Source: Tropicimonas sp. IMCC34043 (lineage in GTDB: Bacteria > Pseudomonadota > Alphaproteobacteria > Rhodobacterales > Rhodobacteraceae). From it: DNA of 64,000 nucleotides. Shown here one piece after another: positions 50,719 through 61,918 of the stretch. The notes beneath the pieces are model-generated. The model saw only the letters and a program-made list of their open reading frames with translations. It searched no databases and was not told the DNA's origin. Every line of letters starts with the position of its first letter. The first letter of the stretch is position 1. The stretch covers positions 372,001 to 436,000 of the forward strand of contig NZ_QMEK01000002.1 of assembly GCF_003390845.1 (NCBI RefSeq), read 5' to 3'. The translations under genes were made by a program, and so were the position numbers.

Positions 50719-51813
50719 ATGACGCGCGCACTGATCGAAATCTACGAAGACCGGGTCCGGGAGGGCCAACTGGCCCCCGATCCGGCGCAGATCGAAGCCT
50801 TGCCCGAGCTGGAGCGGGTGCGCACCGATCTGGCGACGCCGCGGCAGGCGGCCTCGGGTGGCTGGCGCGGTCTGTTTTCGAAACCCGCCGAGCCCGATCC
50901 GATCCTCGGGTTCTACCTTTGGGGCGGGGTTGGCACCGGCAAGTCGATGCTGATGGATCTGTTCTTCGATGCGGTTCGTACCGATCGCAAGCGCCGGGTG
51001 CATTTCCATGCCTTCATGCAGGAAATCCATGCCGCGATGCATGTCGTCCGCCAGCGCGGGGTGACCGATGCGATTGCGCCGGTGGCCGACGATGTGGCGG
51101 ACCACGTGGATCTGCTGTGCTTTGACGAAATGCAGATCTCGGACATCACCGACGCGATGATCGTGGGGCGGCTGTTCGAGCGGCTGTTCGCGCGGGGAGT
51201 GGTGGTGGTCACGACCTCGAACCGGGAGCCCGACGAGCTTTACAAGGACGGGCTGAACCGGGATTTGTTCCTGCCCTTCATCGCGATGATCAAGCAGCGG
51301 ATGGTGGTGCGGGAGCTGATATCGCGGCACGATCACCGACAGGGTCGGCTGTTGGGCTCGCCGGTCTATTTCACGCCGATCGACCATGAGGCGCGCGCGG
51401 CGATCCTGGCGATCTGGAACGATCTGGCGGGCGGCGAGGCGCCGCCGCTGATCCTGACCGTCAAGGCACGCCCCGTGGAAATCCCGGCGTTCCGCAACGG
51501 CGTGGCGCGCGCCGGGTTCTTCGATCTCTGCGGCCATCCGCTCGGGCCGGCGGATTATCTGGCGATTGCCGATCTGGTGAAGGTGCTGGTGCTGACCGAC
51601 ATTCCCTGTCTCGGCCGGTCGAACTTCAACGAGGCCAAGCGTTTTGTCACCCTGATCGACGCGCTTTACGAGGCGAAGGTGCGGCTGATCTGTTCGGCGG
51701 CCGCCGAGCCCGAATCGCTCTATCTCGAAGGCGAAGGGGTGTTCGAGTTCGCGCGCACGGCAAGCCGGCTGCGCGAGATGCAGTCGGCGGACTGGCCGCC
51801 CGACAGGGCCTGA
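50719..51813 (+). CDS. zapE: Cell division protein ZapE (AFG1-like ATPase)
   Basis: A 364-residue P-loop ATPase that acts at the division ring in late cytokinesis and is related to mitochondrial AFG1. The Walker A motif is GGVGTGKS (69-76), Walker B LLCFDEMQISD (about 132-142) and sensor 1 VVTTSNREP. It has the family's characteristic DLFLPFI and DIPCLGRSNFNEAKRFVTLID segments. A short gap (10 bp) separates it from the convergent GFA gene. Confidence 0.93.
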   Translation: MTRALIEIYEDRVREGQLAPDPAQIEALPELERVRTDLATPRQAASGGWRGLFSKPAEPDPILGFYLWGGVGTGKSMLMDLFFDAVRTDRKRRVHFHAFMQEIHAAMHVVRQRGVTDAIAPVADDVADHVDLLCFDEMQISDITDAMIVGRLFERLFARGVVVVTTSNREPDELYKDGLNRDLFLPFIAMIKQRMVVRELISRHDHRQGRLLGSPVYFTPIDHEARAAILAIWNDLAGGEAPPLILTVKARPVEIPAFRNGVARAGFFDLCGHPLGPADYLAIADLVKVLVLTDIPCLGRSNFNEAKRFVTLIDALYEAKVRLICSAAAEPESLYLEGEGVFEFARTASRLREMQSADWPPDRA

Positions 51814-51823
51814 GGCGGCGCGT

Positions 51824-52315
51824 CTAGTCGGGTACGTTCCGGCGGTGCCATTCGGCCAGGCTTTCATCGGGATAGGCATCGAAGGTGCGGTCGCCGTCCC
51901 GCAGGCAGGGCCTGGCCCAGTTGGCCCGGCTGGCCTGCATCATGTGGGAGCGATGCGGCGGCTCCGGCAATGGCGTGTCGATTGCCGAGGCGTGGGGGTG
52001 CACGAGGTCGGGCCAGCGCGGATCCCAGACCCAGAGCGCGCTGCCGCAGATCCCGCAAAAGTTCCGCTCGGCCGGGCTTTCGACGGTCTCGCCGGTATCG
52101 GGATCGGTCTGTCGCGCCCGGTAGGTGCGAATGTTCTCTTTCCCCTCGACCTCAAGCGTTGCGAAATCGCCGCCGAGGTTGATGGCATAGCCGCCCGTGC
52201 CGGCGGTTTTTCGGCAGATCTCGCAATAGCAAAGGTTGAAGGGGAACGGCTGGGACGAGCGCAGGGTGAAGGTCACGGCCTTGCAGTGGCACGATCCGGT
52301 CAGGTCCATTTCCAT
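51824..52315 (-). CDS. GFA/CENP-V-family zinc protein
   Basis: A 163-residue member of the glutathione-dependent formaldehyde-activating (GFA) family. Zinc-binding cysteines are visible: Cys9 and Cys11 (GSCHCKAV), Cys29, Cys31 and Cys34 (LCYCEICRKT), and the CGICGSALW pair near 87-90. The founding member binds glutathione and was proposed to speed S-hydroxymethylglutathione formation, but most members have unknown function. It is about 4 kb from fghA and oriented differently, so a formaldehyde role here is only suggestive. GGAGACG precedes ATG 52315. Confidence 0.85.
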   Translation of the reverse strand: MEMDLTGSCHCKAVTFTLRSSQPFPFNLCYCEICRKTAGTGGYAINLGGDFATLEVEGKENIRTYRARQTDPDTGETVESPAERNFCGICGSALWVWDPRWPDLVHPHASAIDTPLPEPPHRSHMMQASRANWARPCLRDGDRTFDAYPDESLAEWHRRNVPD

Positions 52316-52416
52316 TGGGCGTCTCCGAGAGATCTCGATGTGGGCGTTTTCAACCTAGCATGTACCGGGCGTGCAGGCACCCGGATGGTGCGGGAACCGC
52401 CACGAGCCAAAGGCCG

Positions 52417-53691
52417 CTAGCCGTTGTCGCGCAGAACCGTGCCGGCGAGGTAGAGCGAACCGCAGACAAGGATGCGGGCAGAGGGATCTGCCTGCGCGAT
52501 CCGGGTCACGGCCTGCAGGACGTCGGGCGCGGTGGTGGCGGCAAGGCCCGCTGCGCGGGCGGCTGCGGCAAGCGTCTCGGGCGTGTGGGCCTTGGGCTCG
52601 CCGGGGATCGGCACAGCGGTCAGGCCGGCCACCTGCACGACGAGCGGGCCGAGAAACTCGGCCGGGTCGCGGCTGGCAAGCATGCCCAGCACCAGATGGG
52701 TCGGGCGGGCAGGCAGGCGGGTCAGGGTGGCGGCAAGGGCCGCAGCGGCATGGGGATTGTGACCGCCATCGAGCCACAGCTCGGCGTTGGGGGCTGCCTC
52801 GGACAGCGGTCCGCGGCGCAGGCGTTGCATCCGGGCGGGCCAGCTTGCCCGCGTCAACGCCGCCTCGCAGGTCGCCTCGTCGTGGCCGAGATGGCGCAAT
52901 GCTGCCAGCGCGATGCCCGCATTGTCGGTCTGGTGCGGGCCTTTCAGCGCCGGCAGCGGCAAGTCGAGCAACCCGGTCTCGTCCTGGAACACCAGCCGGC
53001 CGTGTTCCTCCCAGACCTGCCAATGCTGTCCGTGGACCATAAGCGGGGCACCAAGGCGGGCGGCCGCGGCCTCGATCACCTCTAGCGCATCGTCGTGCTG
53101 ACGGCCGACCACGCAGGGTACGCCGCGCTTCAGAATCCCGGCCTTTTCCCGCGCGATCTCGGCCAGGCTATTGCCAAGAAATGCCTGATGGTCGAACGCC
53201 ACGGGGGTCAGGATCGTCAGCCGCGGGGTGTCGATCACATTGGTGGTGTCCATGCGCCCGCCCATCCCGACCTCGAGCAGCAGCGCCTCTGCCGGCGTCT
53301 CGGCGAAGGCGAGCAGCGCGGCACAGGTCGTCGCCTCGAAGAATGTCACGGGCTGGCCATCGTTGGCCGCAAGGGTTCGCAGCAAGGCGTCTGCCAGTGC
53401 GGGTTCGCTGATCGGTTGGCCTGCGATCTCGATGCGCTCGTGAAAGCGCACCAGGTGCGGCGAGGTATAGGCATGGACCCGCAGCCCCGCCGCGGAAAGG
53501 CCCGCGCGCAGCATGGCAAGTGTCGAGCCCTTGCCGTTGGTGCCGGCGATATGGATCACCGGCGGCAGATGCAGGTGTGGATTGCCGAGCGCGGCGAGCA
53601 GCCGGAAGGTACGGTCGAGCGACAGCTCGATCTCGGCCGGATGCAGCGCCGTCATCTGCTCGAGCAGCGCGGCGCTGCCCGGGCTTGTCAT
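52417..53691 (-). CDS. folC: Bifunctional folylpolyglutamate/dihydrofolate synthase
   Basis: A 424-residue ligase that adds glutamate to dihydropteroate and to folates. P-loop HIAGTNGKGSTLAML (about 46-60), the omega-loop region TSPHLVRFHERI, and LEVGMGGRMDTTNVI (about 139-153) identify it; DGGHNPHAAAAL lies in the C-terminal domain. Its ATG overlaps the accD stop as ATGA, the common accD-folC arrangement of proteobacteria, so expression of fatty acid and folate genes is coupled. Confidence 0.94.
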   Translation of the reverse strand: MTSPGSAALLEQMTALHPAEIELSLDRTFRLLAALGNPHLHLPPVIHIAGTNGKGSTLAMLRAGLSAAGLRVHAYTSPHLVRFHERIEIAGQPISEPALADALLRTLAANDGQPVTFFEATTCAALLAFAETPAEALLLEVGMGGRMDTTNVIDTPRLTILTPVAFDHQAFLGNSLAEIAREKAGILKRGVPCVVGRQHDDALEVIEAAAARLGAPLMVHGQHWQVWEEHGRLVFQDETGLLDLPLPALKGPHQTDNAGIALAALRHLGHDEATCEAALTRASWPARMQRLRRGPLSEAAPNAELWLDGGHNPHAAAALAATLTRLPARPTHLVLGMLASRDPAEFLGPLVVQVAGLTAVPIPGEPKAHTPETLAAAARAAGLAATTAPDVLQAVTRIAQADPSARILVCGSLYLAGTVLRDNG

Positions 53692-54623
53692 TGGGCGGGG
53701 CCCGCTGCCGGCTGTGACTGGATCGCGGTCAGAATCGGCTGGTCGGGGGGTGGCAACTCGCCCTTCACCGCGGGCGGCAGGCCCAGCAGCAAGCGGGTGA
53801 TGGCAATCAACTCGTCGCGCAGTTGCTTGCGATGCGTCACCCGGTCGAGCATCCCGTGGTCGAGCAGGTACTCGGCGCGCTGGAAACCTTCGGGCAGCTT
53901 CTCGCGGATCGTCTGTTCGATCACCCGCGGCCCGGCAAAGCAGATCAGCGCATTGGGCTCGGCGATCTGGATATCGCCCAGCATGGCATAGCTTGCGGTG
54001 ACCCCGCCGGTCGTCGGGTGGGTCAGCACGACAATATAGGGCAGGCGGGCCTCGCGCAGCATTTCGACGGCAACGGTCGTGCGCGGCATCTGCATGAGGC
54101 TGAGGATCCCCTCCTGCATCCGGGCGCCGCCGGCGGCCGAGAACAGGATCAGCGGCCGGCGAAGCGCGACGGCGCGTTCGGCAGCCGCGACGATGGCATT
54201 GCCGACGAACATTCCCATCGAACCGCCCATGAAGGCAAAGTCCTGCGCCGCGGCAACGATGGGCGTGCGCGCCATCTCGCCCTCGGCGACCAGCATCGCG
54301 CCGTATTCTCCGGTCGATTTCTGCGCCGCCTTCAGGCGGTCTGGGTATCTTTTCTGATCGCGGAAATGCAGCGGGTCGGCCAGCGGCTCGGGCACCGCAA
54401 CTTCGGTGAAGATTCCGCCATCGAACAGGTCGGCAAAGCGCTCGCGCGGGCTTAGCGCCATATGGTGGTCGCAACTGGTGCAGACGTTGAGATTGTCCTT
54501 CAGTTCGCGGTGAAACAGCATTGTCCCGCATTCGGGACATTTGGTCCAAAGGTTCTCGGGCACTTCGCGCCGCGAGAACAGCGAGTTGATCTTGGGCCGG
54601 ACGTAGTTCGAGATCCAGTTCAT
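53688..54623 (-). CDS. accD: Acetyl-CoA carboxylase carboxyltransferase subunit beta
   Basis: The 311-residue beta subunit of the carboxyltransferase that forms malonyl-CoA for fatty acid synthesis. A zinc finger with Cys29, Cys32, Cys48 and Cys51 begins the protein; the crotonase-like core follows, with FSAAGGARMQEGILSLMQM (about 163-181) and HPTTGGVTASYAMLGD (about 202-217) forming the active site. It works with AccA, AccB and AccC, none of which is in the window. folC follows with a 4-bp overlap. CPBP genes lie upstream on the same strand. Confidence 0.95.
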   Translation of the reverse strand: MNWISNYVRPKINSLFSRREVPENLWTKCPECGTMLFHRELKDNLNVCTSCDHHMALSPRERFADLFDGGIFTEVAVPEPLADPLHFRDQKRYPDRLKAAQKSTGEYGAMLVAEGEMARTPIVAAAQDFAFMGGSMGMFVGNAIVAAAERAVALRRPLILFSAAGGARMQEGILSLMQMPRTTVAVEMLREARLPYIVVLTHPTTGGVTASYAMLGDIQIAEPNALICFAGPRVIEQTIREKLPEGFQRAEYLLDHGMLDRVTHRKQLRDELIAITRLLLGLPPAVKGELPPPDQPILTAIQSQPAAGPAQ

Positions 54624-54699
54624 GCGAAATCCTCGGCGCGGTCTGCGGGCAGACAGATAGGACGGGCAGAGCGCAATTGCAAATCGAGACAGCGCGCGA

Positions 54700-55620
54700 T
54701 CAGCGGGCCAGCAGCATCCGGGTCAGGCGCCAGATCACCACCACGATCAGGGTCGAGATGCCAAGAGCCATCATCTCGCCGACGCCCGGCTGCACCGAGA
54801 TCGGCGAGACGAACAGCGCCAGCCCCGAAATGCTCGGGCCCGAGGCGACAAACAGCATCCCCAGCACGTTGTTGCCGAAATGCAGCCCCATCGCCGCGCC
54901 AAGGCTGCCGGTACGCGCGGTCAGGTCGGCGGCGATCAGGCCGAAGATCAGCGCCGAGGCCATGACGACCGGCAGCAGAGGGCCAAGCGAGGGCGAATAA
55001 TGCAGCGCGGCGAACAGGGCTGCGGGCAGCCCCATCCAGATCCAGCGCGATGCAAAACGGGCGGCGAGCTGCTGTTGCAGATAGCCGCGAAACACAAGCT
55101 CTTCGGCCGCGGTCTGCATCAGGATCAGCGGCAGCGCGAGCGGGACATAGAGGATCCAGCGCCCGAGCGGCAGGTTGGCCTGCGGGGGATCGAAGAACGC
55201 GCCGATGGCCAGCAGTACCCCGAGGATCGGAAGCTGGACCGCAAGTGCCGTCAGAAAGCCCCGCGCCCAGGTGCGCGGCTGTCCGAACAGCGACCCGGGG
55301 CCGCGGAAATGGAACGCGGCGGCCGCCAGCATCGGCCCGACCAGCAGCCCGACGAAGCTGATCAGCAACAGGAAAACGGCAATCGGGGTGTCGAGCCCGC
55401 CATAGCCGCTGATCGTGTTCTGGATGCTGCGCAGGCCGGCACTGACATGGATGGTGTAGTTCGGGTCGAGCCAGTTGGCGACGGCGACGAAGCCGCCGAC
55501 CACCATGCCGCCAAGCGACAGCCCCATGAACCCGATCAGGATCAGGCCAAGCCCGAGCCGCCAGAGTTGAGGATAGAGCCTGGCATCCCGCAGCGACGCC
55601 TCGAATTCCGTTGTACGCAT
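54700..55620 (-). CDS. CPBP intramembrane metalloprotease family protein
   Basis: A protein of 306 residues with about eight hydrophobic helices. It has the CPBP (CAAX protease and bacteriocin-processing) motifs: AAEELVFRGYLQQQL (EExxxR, about residues 170-184), then ALHYSP (motif 2) and GLHFGNNVLGML (motif 4). These are membrane-embedded Glu-type proteases related to Rce1; bacterial members mature peptides or confer immunity. GGAG before ATG 55620 sets the start. A paralogue lies directly upstream. Confidence 0.88.
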   Translation of the reverse strand: MRTTEFEASLRDARLYPQLWRLGLGLILIGFMGLSLGGMVVGGFVAVANWLDPNYTIHVSAGLRSIQNTISGYGGLDTPIAVFLLLISFVGLLVGPMLAAAAFHFRGPGSLFGQPRTWARGFLTALAVQLPILGVLLAIGAFFDPPQANLPLGRWILYVPLALPLILMQTAAEELVFRGYLQQQLAARFASRWIWMGLPAALFAALHYSPSLGPLLPVVMASALIFGLIAADLTARTGSLGAAMGLHFGNNVLGMLFVASGPSISGLALFVSPISVQPGVGEMMALGISTLIVVVIWRLTRMLLAR

Positions 55621-55704
55621 CGCTGTCTCCGCCGCCATTGGGTCCCAGAGGTAAACCCGCTTCGGGTGGTATTCAATCGCCGTTCCGGGGCAGGCCGGGA
55701 CGGG

Positions 55705-56595
55705 TCAGACCCGCAGCACCAGCCGTGCCGCCAGCCAGCAGCAGAACAGCGTCGCGAGTTCGGGCAGCATCATCAGCGGGATCTGGTCCGCGTCCATCGC
55801 GACCGGCAGGTGATAGAGCGCAAGCCCCGATCCGGGGCCTGCCAGCGCCACGAACAGGATCGCCCCGGCATTGTTGGCCGCATGCAGGCCGATTGCTGCC
55901 CCGATCGTTCCGGTGCGGGCGGTCAGATCGGCCGCGGCCATGCCGAAGGCCACCGCCCAGAACACGAAATAGGGCGCATTCGCGCCTGCCGAGGCCGGAG
56001 CGAGGTGGGCAAAGCCGAACAGGGTCGCGGGGGCCAGCATCCACAGCGGTGTGTCGGGAAAGCGCGCCGCGAGCTGCTGTTGCAGATAGCCGCGGAAGAA
56101 CAACTCTTCGGTACTCGCCTGCACCAGAATAGCGATCAGCGACACCGGCAGCAGCAGGATCCAGCCGCGCCGGCCAAGCATCGGGTTCACCACCAGTTCG
56201 GCATCCCGCGGCAACAGCAGGCCGAGCACGGCAAGCAACAGGCCGACGGCAAGGCTGACGCGCAGGAAATCGGTCAGTGCCATGCGTGGCGGGCCGAACA
56301 GCGTGCGCGGGCTGCGTCCGTGCAGCCCGTGAACCGCCATCGCAAGCCCGAGCCCGAAAAAGCCGAAGGTCGCGAGGGTGAAAAGCGTGGCGGCAGGCGT
56401 CGCGGGATCGAAGGTCGTGGCATCGACGAAGCGTTCGGTCGCCGCCGGTCCGAACAGGTTCGATCCGATGGCAAAGCAGAGCTGAAACAGCGCGAAGCCC
56501 GACACCAGTGTCAGCAGCGCGCCGGCCGCCGTCCGCCACAGTTCGGCGCTGGTCCGCGCCGGTGCGACATAGGCTTGCAGCGGATCATAGCGCAT
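55705..56595 (-). CDS. CPBP intramembrane metalloprotease family protein (paralogue)
   Basis: A 296-residue membrane protein, paralogous to the next gene on the strand. Shared are TEELFFRGYLQQQLAARF (about 165-182), FGFAHLAPA and GLHAANNAGAILFVALAG motifs, with the EExxxR, His and HxxxN residues intact, so both copies are probably active. GGAGG lies 6 nt before ATG 56595. The genes are 84 bp apart and likely one transcription unit, upstream of accD-folC. Confidence 0.88.
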   Translation of the reverse strand: MRYDPLQAYVAPARTSAELWRTAAGALLTLVSGFALFQLCFAIGSNLFGPAATERFVDATTFDPATPAATLFTLATFGFFGLGLAMAVHGLHGRSPRTLFGPPRMALTDFLRVSLAVGLLLAVLGLLLPRDAELVVNPMLGRRGWILLLPVSLIAILVQASTEELFFRGYLQQQLAARFPDTPLWMLAPATLFGFAHLAPASAGANAPYFVFWAVAFGMAAADLTARTGTIGAAIGLHAANNAGAILFVALAGPGSGLALYHLPVAMDADQIPLMMLPELATLFCCWLAARLVLRV

Positions 56596-57090
56596 CGGGA
56601 CCTCCGTTCCTTCGCAGAGGTAGGTGGATCGGCCGCAGGGCGCAATCGCTCTGCGGCACCAACGCGCCCCGGGCGGTCGCACGCGCCGGCTTGCGGCCGT
56701 CGACCCCGTGCCGATTGTGGCGTCAAATCAGGCATCATGCGCCTTGCATCGGCGTCCATTCGGCGCTTTTGCGCCAACCGGAGGACGCATCCGTAGAAGG
56801 TGATCGGATCCCCCTTGCGGGCCGCCGATTCCCTGTTGACCGGCTGGGGCAGGACGCCGCAGATAGCGCGCCGATTGCGTTGATTCGCAGCAGCAAAGAC
56901 AGTACGATCCACACCAAAGACGGACAGAATTCGGTCGGCCGCGGAACCGCGGAACCGGCCGGGCGGAACAAGAGCAGGGCAGGGCCGTGGAACGGCCTCG
57001 GCGACAGGGCTGCGGCCATCGAAAGAGGCGCATCCCGCGGACGGGGCAGGGAAGGGGCCGTGACAAAACCGGGCGGCAAAGACGAGCGGC
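56596..57090. other. Divergent intergenic region, no gene recognised
   Basis: This 495-bp gap separates the CPBP genes from a secreted hypothetical. It holds short open frames in several phases that resemble no family. The GCCGCAG...CTGCGGC inverted repeat near the left end and GGCGC-TTTT-GCGCC in the middle are the only structures I see. Promoters for both flanking units must lie here. Confidence 0.4.
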
Positions 57091-57759
57091 ATGTCCACAG
57101 GGACCCTCAGGTCGAGATTGCGTGCGGCGGCACTGATCGGTGCCGTGGCCCTGACATTTGCCGCAAGCGGCGCCAACGCCCGCCGCGCCGGGTTTCCCGA
57201 CGCGACGATGCCATCGCTGCCGACCCGGGTCTCGGTTCCCGACCGTTCGGTCGTGATCTCGGCCCCGACGGGCTATTGCGTCGACACCGGCGCGACCCAG
57301 ACCGGCGGAACCTTCGCTTTCGTCCTGCTGGCCTCGTGCCAGGTGGTGACCGGCGATCCGCTGGCGCCCGGGCCGGTGCGACCCGGGCTGCTGACCGCCA
57401 GCGTCGGGTCCGAGGCGAGTGCCTCGCTGCCGGCCACCGCCGATCTTGACCGCTATTTCGCCTCGGACCGGGGCCGGGCCACCCTGTCGCGCAAGGGCGA
57501 TCCCGCCGACGTGACCTCGGGGCCGAGCTTTGCCCGTGCTGGTGCGTTCTATATTCATGCCCATGAAAACGGCCCTGATCCGGTGACCGGCGGGCACAGC
57601 TGGCGCGCGATCTTCGCGGTCAATGGCCGGCTGGTCACGGTGACCCTGCGCGATCTTCTGGGCTATCCGATGAGCGATGCCGAAGCCTTCCAGACCGTCG
57701 AGGGCTTTGCCGAGCAGATCATGGTGGCCAGTCAGGCGAACTTCCCCCACCGGCATTGA
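57091..57759 (+). CDS. Secreted hypothetical protein, 222 residues
   Basis: An exported protein with a signal peptide (residues 1-30, ending SGANA) and a mature domain rich in short strands: SVPDRSVVISAPTGYCVDTGATQ, TFAFVLLASCQVVTG, RAIFAVNGRLVTVTLRDLLGYP. Two cysteines (in GYCVD and ASCQVV) could form a disulfide. A family of this appearance is common in rhodobacteria, but I know no function. It lacks a clear lipobox. Its ribosome-binding site is weak. Confidence 0.65.
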   Translation: MSTGTLRSRLRAAALIGAVALTFAASGANARRAGFPDATMPSLPTRVSVPDRSVVISAPTGYCVDTGATQTGGTFAFVLLASCQVVTGDPLAPGPVRPGLLTASVGSEASASLPATADLDRYFASDRGRATLSRKGDPADVTSGPSFARAGAFYIHAHENGPDPVTGGHSWRAIFAVNGRLVTVTLRDLLGYPMSDAEAFQTVEGFAEQIMVASQANFPHRH

Positions 57760-57773
57760 TGGCCCTGGAATGA

Positions 57774-59861
<2,088 letters not shown>

Positions 59862-59867
59862 CGGTCA

Positions 59868-59895
59868 AATTGTATGATGTGAGATATCGACAATT
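59868..59895. promoter_or_regulatory. Inverted repeat before the lysR gene
   Basis: AATTGT (59868-59873) and ACAATT (59890-59895) are inverted arms separated by 16 bp. They lie in an AT-rich patch between fadH and lysR, about 110 bp before the lysR start. It may be a regulator site, possibly for LysR itself. Confidence 0.35.
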
Positions 59896-60003
59896 GAGAA
59901 TGTTTCCGAAACGGTGACCTTTGCTGTGCTATCCGTTCATTGTCGGCCGGTGAATGGCGGCCGCGGACCAGAACGAATGGGCAGATCAAGGGCAGGCAGG
60001 GGC

Positions 60004-60909
60004 ATGGACCGGTTTACGGAAATGGAGGCGTTTTCAACCGTCATCGATCAGGGCGGGTTCACCGATGCGGCCAAGAAACTGGGCATTTCGAAATCGGCGG
60101 TGTCAAAGCATGTCTCGGCGCTGGAGGCGCGGCTTGGCGCGCGCCTGCTGACCCGGACCACCCGCCGGGTTGTCCCGACCGAGATCGGGCTGGCCTATTA
60201 CGAGCGCGTGCGGCGGGTGCTGAGCGATGCGGCCGAGGCGGACACGCTGGTCGCCACCATGCAGACCGCGCCCTCGGGCCAGCTGCGGGTGTCGGTCGCG
60301 ACCGATTTCGGCGTCAAGCAACTGTCGCCGGTGATTGACCGGTTCCTTGCGCAATACCCGGGGATCACCTTGTCGGTTGTGCTGAGCAACCGATTTGTCG
60401 AGCTGGTGAGCGAAGGCTATGACATGGCCATCCGCATCGGTGAACTCGACGGCAACAATCTGCGCGTCCACCGGCTGGCCGAAACCACACGGCGCATGAT
60501 CGCAAGTCCGGCCTATATGGACCGAAACGGGCGGCCGTCACGGATCGACGATCTGAACGAACACCAGCTTTTGCACGGTTCCAGCAATGCGTCCGAACAT
60601 GTCTGGAACCTTACCGCGCCGTCGGGCGAACGCCGCATGGTTCGCACCTCGGGATGCCTCAACGTGAACGACGGCCAGTCCCTGCTCAACGCCGCGATTG
60701 CGGGACTTGGCATCGCGTATCTGCCCAGCTTTCTTTATTCCGACGCCCTGCGCGCCGGGCAGGTGGAAGAGGTAATCCCAAGCCTGCCGGTCGAACCGCT
60801 GGGGATCTTTGCGGTCTACCCGCCGGACGGGATGCGGCAGCCAAAGCTGCGGGCCTTTATCGAGTTTCTGGTCGAAACCTTCGCCGACAAGCGCATCGGG
60901 GCCTGGTGA
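60004..60909 (+). CDS. LysR-family transcriptional regulator
   Basis: A 301-residue LysR protein. The N-terminal helix-turn-helix (residues 2-60) includes EAFSTVIDQGGFTDAAKKL and SKSAVSKHVSALEARLGARLL; the remaining part is the two-lobed effector domain of the crgA/DsdC-like subgroup, with GYDMAIRIGEL and GLGIAYLPSFL. ATG 60004 has AGGGG upstream. It follows fadH on the same strand, 142 bp downstream, and its effector is unknown. Confidence 0.88.
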   Translation: MDRFTEMEAFSTVIDQGGFTDAAKKLGISKSAVSKHVSALEARLGARLLTRTTRRVVPTEIGLAYYERVRRVLSDAAEADTLVATMQTAPSGQLRVSVATDFGVKQLSPVIDRFLAQYPGITLSVVLSNRFVELVSEGYDMAIRIGELDGNNLRVHRLAETTRRMIASPAYMDRNGRPSRIDDLNEHQLLHGSSNASEHVWNLTAPSGERRMVRTSGCLNVNDGQSLLNAAIAGLGIAYLPSFLYSDALRAGQVEEVIPSLPVEPLGIFAVYPPDGMRQPKLRAFIEFLVETFADKRIGAW

Positions 60910-60949
60910 AAGGCCTTGCGGGCGACCGGCCCCCGGGGGGCAGCGTGCC

Positions 60950-61918
60950 TCAGTTTTCGGCCAGCAGAACGGCCTCGACTCGTCGGTTCAGCGCTCGGCC
61001 CTCGGCGCTCTGGTTCGAGGCCAGCGGCGCAAGATAGCCTATCCCCTCGGCCTGCACACGATCGTCCGCAATGCCATGACGCGAGACCAGGCGGTCCTTG
61101 ACCGCCGCGGCACGTTTTCGCGACAGCGCGATGTTGCCGTCAAGCGAGCCGTCGGTATCCGTGTGGCCGACCAGCACGATCCGGGCGCCCGGATTGGCCC
61201 TCAAAAACGTCGCCAGGCTGTCGAGCGAGCCATAGGTCTTGTCGGACAGACGCGAGGATCCGGTCTCGAATTCAAGGTCGTCAAGTACCGCGTGGCCGTT
61301 GCCGGACAGCGCTTCGGCCAGGTTTGCGGGCACCGCGGTTGCAGGAGTGGCGGGTGCAGCAACACCGATTGAAGGGGCCTCGGCCGCGGTGGCGGGTGCC
61401 GGATCGGCGCCGGGGGGAGCAACGCGCAGGATCTGCACAAAACCGCGTTCGGCCGTCCGGCTGACCAGAAGGCTGGCAAGCGCGGGGCCGTGGGCGGTCT
61501 CCTTCTCGGCCAGAAGATAGCGGTAGTCGCCCAGATCGACATGCATCTCGGGTTCGCCGATCGACGGGATCGCGAAGCGGAACGAAAAGCCGCCGCAATC
61601 GCTGGCATCGCATTCGAAGCGCAGGCTATAGCCCTGGTCCAGCAACTGCGCCCTCAATGGCGAGATCAGCTGTGCGGTGGTCAGGCCCGGCGCCTGGACC
61701 TGCCAGGCCTGCATTTGCAACGCGCCGTTGCCGCGCTGCGTTTCGACACTGCCGTCGCGCCACGCTGCCACGGGCAGTTCGACGATACCGTCGGCGTCGG
61801 AAGTTTCGGCCGCCAGCCGTGCATTTCCAGGCAGATCAATCGTCTGGGCGAAGGCGACCTGCGCGCCCATGACCAGCGCCACGGCAAGGCCGGCGCAGCC
61901 TGCGATCCGTTCAACCAT
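60950..61918 (-). CDS. OmpA-family outer membrane protein
   Basis: An exported protein of 322 residues: a signal peptide (1-24), a beta-rich domain (25-160), an Ala/Pro-rich linker (about 165-195) and a C-terminal OmpA peptidoglycan-binding domain (about 205-322) with LDDLEFETGSSRLSD, VGHTDTDGSLDGNIALS and NRRVEAVL. It would link outer membrane or periplasm to the cell wall. The start lies 8 bp inside the preceding acetyltransferase gene, so it is translationally coupled. Confidence 0.88.
   Translation of the reverse strand: MVERIAGCAGLAVALVMGAQVAFAQTIDLPGNARLAAETSDADGIVELPVAAWRDGSVETQRGNGALQMQAWQVQAPGLTTAQLISPLRAQLLDQGYSLRFECDASDCGGFSFRFAIPSIGEPEMHVDLGDYRYLLAEKETAHGPALASLLVSRTAERGFVQILRVAPPGADPAPATAAEAPSIGVAAPATPATAVPANLAEALSGNGHAVLDDLEFETGSSRLSDKTYGSLDSLATFLRANPGARIVLVGHTDTDGSLDGNIALSRKRAAAVKDRLVSRHGIADDRVQAEGIGYLAPLASNQSAEGRALNRRVEAVLLAEN

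Noticed and set aside
56596-57090. Decayed gene or transposon remnant in the CPBP-hypothetical gap
   Set aside because: Short frames in both directions were read; none resembles a known family and no inverted ends are seen.
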